A DNA stretch of 20,229 bases from Actinomycetota bacterium (GCA_019347855.1 JAHWKO010000039.1:1-20229), one strand, 5' to 3'; positions 1 to 7,377 are shown, numbered from the stretch's first letter. Translations and numbers: made by a program. The notes: generated by a model from the sequence alone, not told the origin.

Positions 1-405
1 GACGGGGCGGTGGGGGACGCGCTCGCACGGGGGCTCGTCCGCGGGGCGCTCACCGCGGCAGGCGCGCCGGTCCAGGTCTCGTCCCACGAGGCGCAGGTCC
101 GGGTGATGCTCGACCACGACGGCGCTCAGGCGGCGCCCGTTCCGAGCGGGACCGTGGACGCCCGCGGGAAGACCTACCAGGCCGGGGTCGTGGCCACGAT
201 GCGCGCGATCATGGGCGTCCAGCCTGGAGAGCACCTCGAGGTCCTCACCGACATGCAGGGCGCGCCGGCGGCGTTCGCCCGCTGGGCGGATCGGGCGGGC
301 CACATGGTCGTCGACGTCTCGCGCGTGCGGGACCTCAAGGGGACCAAGGCCGTCCGCCTGCTGATCCGCCGGTCGCTCGACACCAGCCAGGAGACAACCG
401 CGTGA
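1..405 (+). CDS. TusA-like sulfurtransferase-family protein without the catalytic cysteine (5' end possibly outside window)
   Basis: The frame is open from base 1. A GTG at 10 could be the start (131 residues), but the gene may begin upstream of the window. The last 80 or so residues look like a TusA domain: a VDARG motif, a helix ending in a PGE turn, and a C-terminal VRLLIRR strand. TusA proteins carry sulfur as a persulfide on the Cys of a DxRGxxCPxP motif. Here that stretch reads DARGKTYQAG, so Cys-Pro is replaced by Tyr-Gln, and no Cys occurs in the visible protein. About 45 residues precede the TusA domain; I do not recognise them. The stop overlaps the next start (GTGA), so it is translationally coupled to a DsrEFH-like set. 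The fold assignment is fairly good; a sulfur-transfer role is doubtful without the Cys, and a binding or scaffold role is possible. Confidence 0.65.
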   Translation, partial: DGAVGDALARGLVRGALTAAGAPVQVSSHEAQVRVMLDHDGAQAAPVPSGTVDARGKTYQAGVVATMRAIMGVQPGEHLEVLTDMQGAPAAFARWADRAGHMVVDVSRVRDLKGTKAVRLLIRRSLDTSQETTA

Positions 406-725
406 ACGTCCTCGTGCTCACCGCGCGTGACCCGCTGCAGGCAGCGGACGTCGCGCACCCCGCCCGGCTCGCCCGGCAGGTCGCGGCGGGTGGCGACGAC
501 GTCGTGCTGGTCCTGCTCGAGGACGCCGTGTCGCTCGCCCGATCCGGGCACGCCTGGAGCGACTCGTTGACCGCAGCCCAGCAGGCCGGCGTCGAGGTGC
601 TCGTCGAGGAGGAGGCCGTGGCCCGCCGCGCCGTGCACCGCCTCGTCGACGGGGTGAAGCCCGTCCCGTTCGGAGAGGTCGTCGACCGGCTCTTCGGCTG
701 GGCGGACCGCCAGGCCTGGTTGTAG
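402..725 (+). CDS. DsrH/TusB-like protein, cysteine-free
   Basis: A 107-residue protein starting at GTG 402, which overlaps the upstream stop by 4 bases. It begins with a strand typical of DsrE-fold proteins (MNVLVLTARDP), followed by a helix and a second strand (VVLVLLEDAV). A region resembling DsrH/TusB follows: AGVEVLVEEEAVARR, then a DGVKPVPFGEVV stretch and a terminal AWL, like the conserved Trp near the end of DsrH. DsrH normally works in the DsrEFH (TusBCD) hexamer that passes sulfur between TusA and an acceptor. This protein has no Cys at all. It sits between TusA-like and DsrE-like genes, which supports the family call. It could instead be a divergent DsrE paralogue; the fold is more certain than the subfamily. 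Confidence 0.6.
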   Translation: MNVLVLTARDPLQAADVAHPARLARQVAAGGDDVVLVLLEDAVSLARSGHAWSDSLTAAQQAGVEVLVEEEAVARRAVHRLVDGVKPVPFGEVVDRLFGWADRQAWL

Positions 726-736
726 AGGGGACGCCG

Positions 737-1093
737 ATGACCCGACCGACCGGAACGACGCTCGCGCTGGTGCTCGGCACCGGCCCGGGCGACGGCGCCA
801 CGATCGCCGCCCTCCGCCTGGCCGAGGATGCACTGGGACGTGGCCACCGCGTGGCCGTGTACGCCTACGGCGACGGCGTCCGCACGGGTGCAGTGGGTGC
901 CAGGACCGCGAACCACGTCGCCGCGCTGGTGCACGCCGGGGTCCACGGTGGCCTCGTCAGCTGGGTCGTGGACCACGACGACCTCGAGGCCAGCACCGCG
1001 GAACGTCAGGTCCCAGGCATCGTCTCGGGGGACGGAGGCGACCTGTGGCGGTTCGTGCGGGACGCCGACGTCGTCCTGGGGGTGAGCCGCTGA
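737..1093 (+). CDS. DsrE/TusD-like protein, cysteine-free
   Basis: A 118-residue protein starting at ATG 737 behind a GAGGGG ribosome binding site (725-730). The N-terminus fits the DsrE family: a hydrophobic strand LALVLGTGP, an acidic/Gly turn, a helix ALRLAEDALGRGHRV and a second strand VAVYAYGDGV. DsrE/TusD normally carries the active-site Cys of the hexamer in the middle of the chain. The corresponding part here (around SWVVDHDDLEA) has none, nor does any other part. The C-terminus (FVRDADVVLGVSR) is a typical final strand of this fold. The stop shares a base with the next ATG (TGATG), so expression is coupled. Likely a subunit of a heteromer with the neighbouring DsrH- and DsrF-like proteins, but with altered chemistry. 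Confidence 0.65.
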   Translation: MTRPTGTTLALVLGTGPGDGATIAALRLAEDALGRGHRVAVYAYGDGVRTGAVGARTANHVAALVHAGVHGGLVSWVVDHDDLEASTAERQVPGIVSGDGGDLWRFVRDADVVLGVSR

Positions 1094-1482
1094 TGGTGAC
1101 CCGCGTCCTGTCCATCCTGCGCAGCGCCGATCCCGGTGCTCCGCGTCCCACCGACCCCGTGCTCGACCTGAACGCCTACGCCCTGGCCGAGGACGTCGAG
1201 CTCTGCCTCGTCCTGAAGGCGGCGGGGGTGGAGCTCGGCGTCGCCGAGGCCCACGTCCGCCCCGCCGCGATCGCCGGGATCGACGTACCCGCGGCCGTCC
1301 CCGAGGGTGACCTGCGGGCGCTCCTCGCGAGCGGCGTCCGCATCCTCGCCGTCGAGGAGGATCTCACCGCCCGAGGCCTCACGGGCGAGGAGCTCGTCCC
1401 CGGGATCCACGTGCTGGCCGAGGCCGACCTCGCCACCCTCCTCACCGAACACGACGTCACCCTGACCTGGAGCGTCACATGA
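1093..1482 (+). CDS. DsrF/TusC-like protein
   Basis: A 129-residue protein. I chose ATG 1093, overlapping the upstream TGA, rather than an in-frame ATG at 1045 inside the upstream gene. The C-terminal half matches the DsrF/TusC pattern: VRILAVEEDLTARGLTGEEL, followed by a helix DLATLLTEHD and a last strand. DsrF is the non-catalytic partner in the DsrEFH sulfur-relay complex. The only Cys (C38, in VELCLVLKAAGVELG) lies in a helix after the first strand and is not a known catalytic position. The stop overlaps the next gene by 4 bases (ATGA). The family call is good; partners are inferred from operon position. Confidence 0.65.
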   Translation: MVTRVLSILRSADPGAPRPTDPVLDLNAYALAEDVELCLVLKAAGVELGVAEAHVRPAAIAGIDVPAAVPEGDLRALLASGVRILAVEEDLTARGLTGEELVPGIHVLAEADLATLLTEHDVTLTWSVT

Positions 1483-1922
1483 GCTGGTCCGAACTCGAGA
1501 TCGACGTCCGTGGCCCCCGCTTCGGGGCGGCCATCACCACCGCCGTGCTGGCGACGGCCATCGTCGTGCAGGGGCCGGTCGGTATCGCGCTGCTCACGCT
1601 GCAGGTGGCCCAGTTCGCGGTCGCCAGCCTGGCGGGGCTGCGCTGGTCCCCGTACGGGAACCTCTTCCGCGTCGTGAAGCGACGCTTCGACCTCGGCCCA
1701 CCGCCCGAGACCGAACCGGAAGGCCCGCCACGGTTCGCGCAGCTGTCCGGGCTGGTGTTCGCCGGCGCGGGACTGCTCGCGATCGCGGTGGGCGCGGCGG
1801 TCGTCGGGTGGATCCTGACGGGCATCGTGCTGGCGCTGTCCACCCTGCTGGCGTTCACCGGCATCTGCGTGGGCTGCGAGATGTACCTGCTGGGCGAGCG
1901 TCTGCGGACACGGCGCGCCTGA
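1479..1922 (+). CDS. DUF4395 integral membrane protein
   Basis: A 147-residue membrane protein of the DUF4395 type. It begins with a PRFGAAIT motif and two hydrophobic segments (about residues 17-52), then the family's SPYGNLFR segment (57-64) and a cytosolic-looking loop with PPRFAQLSG. Two further hydrophobic segments follow (about 90-133), ending in the conserved CxxC-like CVGCEMY (C130, C133). The biochemical role of DUF4395 is not established, but actinobacterial members often sit beside a thioredoxin-like gene, as here. The start overlaps the upstream stop (ATGA), and the next gene begins two bases after this stop. I infer that C130/C133 exchange thiols with the neighbouring thioredoxin at the membrane. 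Confidence 0.85.
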   Translation: MSWSELEIDVRGPRFGAAITTAVLATAIVVQGPVGIALLTLQVAQFAVASLAGLRWSPYGNLFRVVKRRFDLGPPPETEPEGPPRFAQLSGLVFAGAGLLAIAVGAAVVGWILTGIVLALSTLLAFTGICVGCEMYLLGERLRTRRA

Positions 1923-1923
1923 C

Positions 1924-2352
1924 TTGGACCCGCTGCTCGTCCGCCTCCTGATCGTCGTCGCGGTGATCGCCGTGGCGACCATCGCCGGTCGCTGGTGGAC
2001 GTCGCGTGGGGGCCGCATCGTCACCGACGACGGTCACCCGCGTCTCGCGGAGCGCGAGCTCGCGTCGGTCGGCTTGAACGGGGACGGCTCGGTGCGAGCG
2101 CTGCTCCTCGGCTCTCCGACCTGCGCCCCGTGCGAGCAGGTCAAGCGCATCCTCGGCGAGGTCGAGGAGGAACGTCCCGACTTCCGGTGGGTCGAGGTGG
2201 ACGCCGGCGACCACCTGGATCTCACTCGGTCCCACCGGGTGATGCGCGTCCCGACGCTGTTCGTGCTCGACGGCGAGGGGCGGATCGTCGCCCGCACCAG
2301 CGGCGTCCCCGCACGGCACGACCTCATCCGGATCGTCGACCGGACCGCGTGA
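1924..2352 (+). CDS. Membrane-anchored thioredoxin-fold protein (CAPC active site)
   Basis: A 142-residue protein starting at TTG 1924, two bases after the DUF4395 stop. This start keeps a full N-terminal transmembrane anchor (about residues 4-24); later GTGs would cut it. After a short charged linker comes a thioredoxin domain: strand VRALLLGSPTC, active site C67-A-P-C70, helix EQVKRILGEVEEE, strand FRWVEVDA, and the cis-Pro loop RVPTLFVLDGEG (P110). It should act as a membrane-bound dithiol oxidoreductase; which face of the membrane it occupies is not decided by sequence alone. It closes the six-gene run with the TusA/DsrEFH-like proteins and DUF4395, so it probably handles thiol or persulfide redox for that set. 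Confidence 0.85.
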   Translation: MDPLLVRLLIVVAVIAVATIAGRWWTSRGGRIVTDDGHPRLAERELASVGLNGDGSVRALLLGSPTCAPCEQVKRILGEVEEERPDFRWVEVDAGDHLDLTRSHRVMRVPTLFVLDGEGRIVARTSGVPARHDLIRIVDRTA

Positions 2353-2393
2353 CGAGCGGGGCGGCCACGGAGCAGCCCCACAGGCCCGGTGGG

Positions 2394-2399
2394 TACCGT
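2394..2399 (+). promoter_or_regulatory. Candidate -10 element (TACCGT) of tyrS
   Basis: TACCGT lies 8 bases before ATG 2408 and matches TANNNT. If used, transcription would start at or next to the start codon, giving a leaderless or near-leaderless mRNA. No clear Shine-Dalgarno is present (the 8 bases are CCCCAGAG) and no good -35 is visible. The same kind of hexamer precedes 10196 and 11414. Confidence 0.4.
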
Positions 2400-2407
2400 C
2401 CCCAGAG

Positions 2408-3709
2408 ATGAGCGACCCGGCCCCGACCTCCGACGACAACGCCCTCGACGTCCTGCGGCGGCGGGGGTACGTGGCCGACGTCACCCATGAGGACGGCCTG
2501 CGCGAGCTCTTCGGCACCGAGCAGGTCACCTACTACGTGGGGTTCGACCCGACGGCCCGGTCGCTGCACGTCGGCAGCCTCGTGGGGATCATGGCGATGG
2601 CGTGGCTGCAGCGGCTCGGCCACCGTCCGATCGCGATCGCCGGGGGCGCAACCGGACGTGTCGGGGACCCCTCGGGGCGCGACACCGAGCGGGAGCTCCT
2701 CGACGAGGAGCAGCTCGAGGCCAACCTCGCCGGCATCCGCAGCCAGCTCTCGGCGTTCCTGGACCTGTCCGCCGACCGGGGGATCCTGGTCGACAACCAC
2801 GACTGGCTCGGGCGGCTGTCCTTCCTGGACTTCCTCCGGGACGTCGGCAAGCACTTCTCGGTGAACCAGATGCTCGCGCGCGAGTCCGTGCGTCGTCGGC
2901 TCGAGGAGCGCGAGCAGGGCATCAGCTACACCGAGTTCAGCTACCAGCTGCTGCAGGCCTACGATTTCGCCCACCTGTACGCCGAGGAGGACTGCCTCCT
3001 GCAGTGTGGGGGGACCGACCAGTGGGGCAACATCGTCGCCGGCGTCGAGCTCACCCGCCGGATGCACGGCGGCGAGGTCCACGGGCTCGTGTGGCCCCTG
3101 CTCACCACCGCGGACGGCTCGAAGTTCGGCAAGTCCGCCGGGAACGCCGTCTGGCTGGATCCCGAGATGACCTCGCCCTACGCCTACTACCAGTACTGGA
3201 TCAACACCCATGACGACGACGTGATCCGGTTCCTGCGGCTGTTCACGTTCCTCGACGAGGAGACGATCGAGGGGTTGGCCGCCGCGCACAGCCGGGATCC
3301 CGCAGAGCGGGTCGCGCACCGTCGGCTCGCCGAGGAGGCCACGCGTCTGCTGCACGGTGAGGACGGGCTGCGCGAGGCGCACCGCGCGACCGAGATCCTC
3401 TTCGGCGACGAGGAGTTCGACGGCCTCGACGACCGCATCCTGACCGACGCGTTCGAGGCCGCCCCGTCAACCGAGGTGCCCCGGGAGCAGCTCGATGGAG
3501 GGATCGGGCTGCTGAACCTGATGACCGAGGTCGGAGCCGCGTCGTCGAACGGCGAAGCGCGCCGGCTGATCCAGCAGGGCGGTGTACGGCTCAACAACCT
3601 CAAGGTCGAGGACCCGTCCCGTGAGCTCGGGCCCGACGACCTCGCGAGCGAGACCCTGCTCGTCCTGCAGGTCGGCCGGAAGCGCCACTACCTCGTCCGG
3701 TTCTCCTGA
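2408..3709 (+). CDS. tyrS: Tyrosyl-tRNA synthetase
   Basis: A 433-residue class I aminoacyl-tRNA synthetase that activates tyrosine with ATP and charges tRNA-Tyr in the cytoplasm. The Rossmann fold begins with YYVGFDPTARSLHVGS; HVGS at 54-57 is the HIGH motif. Further marks are GGATGRVGDPSG, the TEFSYQLLQAYDF tyrosine-binding region, QCGGTDQWGNI, and KFGKS at 239-243 (the KMSKS loop in the form usual for bacterial TyrS). An S4 RNA-binding domain lies near the C-terminus (about 368-425). The length is normal for the bacterial TyrS type. A 55-base gap with a -10-like TACCGT precedes it, so it probably starts a new transcript. Its TGA shares a base with the ATG of the next gene (TGATG), so the hydrolase behind it is translationally coupled. 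Confidence 0.97.
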   Translation: MSDPAPTSDDNALDVLRRRGYVADVTHEDGLRELFGTEQVTYYVGFDPTARSLHVGSLVGIMAMAWLQRLGHRPIAIAGGATGRVGDPSGRDTERELLDEEQLEANLAGIRSQLSAFLDLSADRGILVDNHDWLGRLSFLDFLRDVGKHFSVNQMLARESVRRRLEEREQGISYTEFSYQLLQAYDFAHLYAEEDCLLQCGGTDQWGNIVAGVELTRRMHGGEVHGLVWPLLTTADGSKFGKSAGNAVWLDPEMTSPYAYYQYWINTHDDDVIRFLRLFTFLDEETIEGLAAAHSRDPAERVAHRRLAEEATRLLHGEDGLREAHRATEILFGDEEFDGLDDRILTDAFEAAPSTEVPREQLDGGIGLLNLMTEVGAASSNGEARRLIQQGGVRLNNLKVEDPSRELGPDDLASETLLVLQVGRKRHYLVRFS

Positions 3710-4557
3710 TGGGAGCGCCGATCCGTCGGCAGCACGGACTCGGCGACCTCGAGCTGTCGATCCTCGAGGCAGGACCCGCCGACGGGGAGCCGGTGGTCCT
3801 CATGCACGGCATCCCGACGGGCGCGGAGCTCTGGCGGGACGTGCTGGGCGTCCTCGCGGATGCCGGGTACCGCGCGTACGCACCCGATCTACCGGGCTAC
3901 GGACTGACCCGGGTCCCTGCCGATGCGGACCACTCACTGGTGGGGGCGGCCGAGACGGTGGCGGCCTGGCTCCGCGACCGCGGAATCGGTCCGGTCTGGG
4001 CGATCGGGCACGACCTCGGGGGGAGCGTTCAGATCCTCGCGGTGCGCCACCCCGACCTCGTCTCCCGGATGAGCCTCGTGAACACCGTGGTCGACGACCT
4101 GTGGCCGGTGACCCCCGTGAGGCTCCTCCACCTGGTGGCCCGGCTGGGCCTGTACCCGGCGATGGTCCGCGCGAAGCTCATCCCGAACCCCTACCTGCGC
4201 CGGGAGCTGCGACGGGCCTTCGCGGACGCCGACCGCTTGACCGAGGACCACCTCCGACGGGTGATGTTCGACAGCAAGGTGGTCGACGCCGAGGGTCGCC
4301 GGGCCTTCCAGCGGCACGTGGCAGACCTCGACAACGACCAGACCAAGGAGGTCGCGCCGTTCCTGTCCGACCTCGACATCCCCTGTCAGCTGGTGTGGGG
4401 GATGGCCGACCCGTTCCAGCCATGGGAGCGGTCGGGCGTGAGACTCGCCGAGCTGCTGCCCGACCCCGCCGTGGTGCAGCTGCCCGATTGCGGGCACTTC
4501 GTCCCGCTCGAGTGCCCCGACCGACTGGCCGAGGCCCTGCTCAGGTGGCGGCGCTGA
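3709..4557 (+). CDS. Alpha/beta hydrolase with Asp nucleophile (epoxide hydrolase/dehalogenase-like)
   Basis: A 282-residue alpha/beta-hydrolase-fold enzyme. The oxyanion-hole motif is HGIPTG (33-38). The nucleophile elbow is GHDLGG (100-105) with Asp102, the arrangement of epoxide hydrolases and haloalkane/fluoroacetate dehalogenases rather than the Ser of esterases. A cap region follows (about 130-215). The probable acid is D234 (GMADPFQPW) and the base H263 (CGHFVPLE). Dehalogenases usually have Trp straight after the nucleophile; here it is Leu, so epoxide or ester-type hydrolysis is a better guess than dehalogenation, and the substrate is unknown. It overlaps tyrS by one base and is followed 15 bases later by the beta-propeller gene, so the two probably share a transcript. 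Confidence 0.85.
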   Translation: MGAPIRRQHGLGDLELSILEAGPADGEPVVLMHGIPTGAELWRDVLGVLADAGYRAYAPDLPGYGLTRVPADADHSLVGAAETVAAWLRDRGIGPVWAIGHDLGGSVQILAVRHPDLVSRMSLVNTVVDDLWPVTPVRLLHLVARLGLYPAMVRAKLIPNPYLRRELRRAFADADRLTEDHLRRVMFDSKVVDAEGRRAFQRHVADLDNDQTKEVAPFLSDLDIPCQLVWGMADPFQPWERSGVRLAELLPDPAVVQLPDCGHFVPLECPDRLAEALLRWRR

Positions 4558-4572
4558 CCGAGAGGAGCCGAG

Positions 4573-5568
4573 GTGACATCGTTCGGACGCTGGAACCCGC
4601 CGCAGGCGCCGGAGCTGGCCGGCGCGTACGCGGAGAACGACCGGCTCGACCGGGGTGAACGCTGGGAGATCCCGGACGGGCAGGGCCCCGAGGACGTCGC
4701 GGTCAGCGCCTCGGCCGACGTGTTCGTCGGGATCGAGGACGGACGGATCCTGCGGTTCCCCTCGGCCGGGGGCACCCCCGTCACGATCGCGGAGACCGGC
4801 GGACGGCCGCTGGGGATCGAGGTCGACCGGGACGGGAACCTGGTCGTCTGCGACGCGTACCGCGGGCTCCTGCGGGTGGACCCGTCGGACGGTGAGGTGG
4901 CGGTCCTGCTCGACAGCTTCGCCGGGCGGCCGCTGCTGCTGTGCGACAACGCCACGATCGCCACGGACGGCACGATCTACCTCAGCGACTCGACGCAGCG
5001 CCACCAGCTCGACCGCTACCGGGAGTCGTTCATCGAGCACGATCCGACGGGGCGCGTGCTCGCCTACGACCCCGCGACTGGTCGGGCCCGCGTCGTCCTC
5101 GAGGACCTGTACTTCGCGAACGGGGTCGCGCTCAGCGAGGACGAGGACTTCCTCGTGGTGGCCGAGACCGCTCGGTACCAGCTCACCCGGTTGTGGTTGG
5201 CCGGTGATCGGGCTGGTCGTCGGGAGGTGCTGGTCGACAACCTCCCGGGCATGCCCGACAACGTGACCGCCACCGACCGGGGGACGTTCTGGATCGCGAT
5301 CCCCACCCGCCGCATCCCCACCCTCGACCGGGTACTGCCGCACCCGGGTCTGCGGAAGGTGGTGCAACGGATCCCCCAGCGGCTGCAGCCACAGCCGGAC
5401 TCGCGGGGGATGGTGATCGAGGTGGACGAGGAAGGGCAGATCGTCGACTGCCTGCAGTCACCGGAGGGCGACGTGCACTTCGTGACGGGGGTCCGCGAGC
5501 ACGACGGCTGGCTCTACGTCGGAAGTCTCGAGATGGGGGCGGTCGTCCGCGTCCCGCTGGCGCGCTAG
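4573..5568 (+). CDS. APMAP/strictosidine synthase-like beta-propeller hydrolase (SMP-30 superfamily)
   Basis: A 331-residue protein starting at GTG 4573 behind an AGGAG box (4563-4567). It looks like the strictosidine-synthase-like/APMAP branch of six-bladed propellers: GPEDVAV at the start of blade 1, GRPLGIEVDRDGNLVVCDAYRG (78-98), a YLSDST motif, FANGVALSEDEDFLVVAET (181-199), and NLPGMPDNVTATDRGTFWIA. These Asp/Asn-rich loops bind a central calcium in relatives, which act as lactonases or arylesterases; bacterial substrates are mostly unknown. No signal peptide is visible, so it is probably cytoplasmic. It follows an Asp-nucleophile hydrolase, suggesting two successive hydrolytic steps. 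Its last four bases (CTAG) overlap the end of the facing SDR gene. Confidence 0.8.
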   Translation: MTSFGRWNPPQAPELAGAYAENDRLDRGERWEIPDGQGPEDVAVSASADVFVGIEDGRILRFPSAGGTPVTIAETGGRPLGIEVDRDGNLVVCDAYRGLLRVDPSDGEVAVLLDSFAGRPLLLCDNATIATDGTIYLSDSTQRHQLDRYRESFIEHDPTGRVLAYDPATGRARVVLEDLYFANGVALSEDEDFLVVAETARYQLTRLWLAGDRAGRREVLVDNLPGMPDNVTATDRGTFWIAIPTRRIPTLDRVLPHPGLRKVVQRIPQRLQPQPDSRGMVIEVDEEGQIVDCLQSPEGDVHFVTGVREHDGWLYVGSLEMGAVVRVPLAR

Positions 5569-6398
5569 GACACGTCCTCCGGCCGCGTCCTACCGACGAA
5601 CGTGTCCATCGACCGGTTGAGCCCCAGGAAGTCCAGAGCCGCGTCGAACCACCGGACGGGCAGCACCCGGAACAACGGGGGCAGGATCACCGAGCGGTAG
5701 GGCAAGAGCAAGCGCGGCCGGTCCCGCAGGATCGCGTCGACGACCTTCGTGATCACGGGGCGCGGTTCCAGGACGGGGGTCAGCCACGGGAACCGGCTCG
5801 TGACGCCTTCGAACATCCCGGTGTCGATGTAGTAGGGGCACACGACGGTGGTGCGGACCCTCGGTGCGGTCTGGCGCAGCTCCTGCCGGAGGGATTCGTC
5901 GAAGCCGACCGCGGCACGCTTGCTGGCGGAGTAGTCGGTCTGCCCAGCGGTCGACACCCACCCGGCGGCTGACGCGATCGTGACGACGTGACCACGGTTG
6001 TGCTCGACCATCGCTGGCAGGAACGCCTTCGTGACCCAGTACAGCGCCAGCGCGTTGACCTCGAAGGTCTTACGGATCGCGTCGTCGTCGAGCTCCAGGA
6101 GCGGCTTGCCGCTCACGACCCCCGCGTTGTTGATGACGATGTCGACGTCGCCCACGACCTCGCGGACGCGATCCGCGGTGGCGTACACGAGGTCCCGGTC
6201 GGTGACGTCCACCTCGAAGGTGTGGACCTCGCGGCCGGTGGCCTGCTTGATGTCCTGGCCGACGGTCTCGAGCCGGTCGGCCGCGATGTCCCAGAGCACG
6301 ACGTCCGCGCCGAGGCGCGCCATGCCGAGGCCCATGAGCTCGCCGAGACCCGAGGCGCCCCCCGTGATCAGCACCGTGCTCCCAGCGATCTGTGTCAT
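5565..6398 (-). CDS. SDR family NAD(P)-dependent oxidoreductase (retinol dehydrogenase-like)
   Basis: A 277-residue classical short-chain dehydrogenase. The cofactor motif TGGASGLG is at 12-19, NNAG at 90-93, Ser143 in the IASAAGW strand, and the catalytic YSASK at 156-160. An Asp ends the second strand (VVLWDIAADRL), which favours NAD over NADP. The C-terminal part (PYRSVILPPLFRVLPVRWFDAALDFLGLN) resembles RDH/SDR16C-type enzymes with a lipid-facing tail, so a lipophilic alcohol or ketone substrate is likely but unproven. The ATG follows a GAGGGG box, and a TACGGT -10-like hexamer lies about 30 bases upstream. It converges on the APMAP-like gene with a 4-base overlap and diverges from the exported protein at 6575. 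Confidence 0.92.
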   Translation of the reverse strand: MTQIAGSTVLITGGASGLGELMGLGMARLGADVVLWDIAADRLETVGQDIKQATGREVHTFEVDVTDRDLVYATADRVREVVGDVDIVINNAGVVSGKPLLELDDDAIRKTFEVNALALYWVTKAFLPAMVEHNRGHVVTIASAAGWVSTAGQTDYSASKRAAVGFDESLRQELRQTAPRVRTTVVCPYYIDTGMFEGVTSRFPWLTPVLEPRPVITKVVDAILRDRPRLLLPYRSVILPPLFRVLPVRWFDAALDFLGLNRSMDTFVGRTRPEDVS

Positions 6399-6427
6399 GC
6401 CCGCCCCTCGGCCGTCAGGTGGCCGGG

Positions 6428-6433
6428 ACCGTA
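6428..6433 (-). promoter_or_regulatory. Candidate -10 element (TACGGT on minus strand) of the SDR gene
   Basis: Read on the minus strand, TACGGT lies about 29 bases before the SDR ATG, with room for a short leader holding the GAGGGG ribosome binding site. The base context (GGATACGGT) is like the other TACGGT boxes in this window. The -35 at 17-base spacing (TGCGGA) is weak. Confidence 0.35.
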
Positions 6434-6574
6434 TCCGGCCCTCACCTCCCTCCGCACGAGGCGACCGTGCGAACCGTCTGAGCCCCCGCTGGTCACCGGC
6501 CGGTACCCAGCGTCACCAAAGGACGTACCGGTCGTTGGCTCGGACGAGGAGCATGTACCCCAGGAGGGAGCCAC

Positions 6575-7342
6575 ATGCGTAGCCGGGTGTCCGCCAGCGG
6601 GTTCGTCGTCGCAGCATCGATCGCGGTCGTCGGGATGGTCGGAGGGCCCGCACTCGCCGTGGGTGTCCCACCCGCGGACGCCGTCACCGCCGAGACGGAC
6701 GGTCTCACGGAGGCCCACGGCCAGGACTCCGGCGAGGAGGATGCGGCGACGGACACCCTCGGTCAGGTCCTGGACGAGGTCGACGGCGCGGTCGAGAGCA
6801 CCGCCGATGCCGTCCGGGAGGGCACGAACGACGCGCCAGAGCCGGTCGGGTCCACCGTCGACGGCGGGGTCGACGCGGTGGCCGATACGACCTCCCAGAC
6901 GACCGACATGGTCCGCCAGACGCTCGGCGACGCCGACCCCCCGTCCGACCCCACCGACGGCGGCGGCGGCGGTGAGACCCCGCGGCGTGGCGCCGGCGAC
7001 CAGCCGAGCGCTGCCCCCGGTCCGTCGGGCGCATCGAGCGCCCCACCCGCGGGCTCGCCCGTCGCGGGCGGTGGCGCGCCAGCACCCGTGCCGGACCGCA
7101 TCGCGCTCGACGGGTTCCGCCGGACCAGCGACGCCACCGCAGCGGTCGAGGTCGCGGACGACTCCGTCTTCGAACCCGAACCGGCCTTCGCCCCGCCGAC
7201 GACGCGGCAGGTGGTCGAGCCGGTCGCATCCGGACCGGCGCTGCCGCTGCGGGCGGTCGCGATCGAGATCCTGGTCGCCGCCGCGCTGCTCGTGTTCGCG
7301 ACCGGCGGCCTCCTCGCCGAGCTCGGTCCCGAGCGCGCCTGA
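6575..7342 (+). CDS. Exported low-complexity protein with C-terminal membrane segment
   Basis: A 255-residue protein of unknown function. ATG 6575 is preceded by a strong CAGGAGGGAG box. A signal peptide is clear: a short basic start, a hydrophobic core (about 8-27) and a PALA cleavage site near residue 28. The mature part is rich in Asp, Glu, Thr, Val and Ala (about 30-120) and may form a helix with repeated TxDxV spacing. A Gly/Pro/Ser linker follows (125-175), then an acidic segment and one transmembrane helix (about 227-250). No LPxTG sorting motif is visible. It is therefore probably a membrane-tethered surface protein. The overall plan is shared with the cupredoxin at 11414. It is divergent from the SDR gene. 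Confidence 0.75.
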   Translation: MRSRVSASGFVVAASIAVVGMVGGPALAVGVPPADAVTAETDGLTEAHGQDSGEEDAATDTLGQVLDEVDGAVESTADAVREGTNDAPEPVGSTVDGGVDAVADTTSQTTDMVRQTLGDADPPSDPTDGGGGGETPRRGAGDQPSAAPGPSGASSAPPAGSPVAGGGAPAPVPDRIALDGFRRTSDATAAVEVADDSVFEPEPAFAPPTTRQVVEPVASGPALPLRAVAIEILVAAALLVFATGGLLAELGPERA

Positions 7343-7377
7343 CCCCTGATCGCCCGGGTGCTTGACTGGCGCCCGTC

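Noticed and set aside
3934..5367. A 477-codon minus-strand open frame across the hydrolase and beta-propeller genes.
   Set aside because: Both plus-strand proteins have clear motifs and are coupled to tyrS; the antisense frame has none.
5988..7349. A 453-codon plus-strand open frame spanning the SDR gene and the exported protein.
   Set aside because: It runs antisense to a well-supported SDR and out of frame with a protein that has a signal peptide and strong ribosome binding site; its translation is Arg/Pro/Ser-rich shadow sequence.
7362..7367. TTGACT as a -35 box for the small membrane protein.
   Set aside because: The matching -10 would lie inside the gene and no TANNNT is there.
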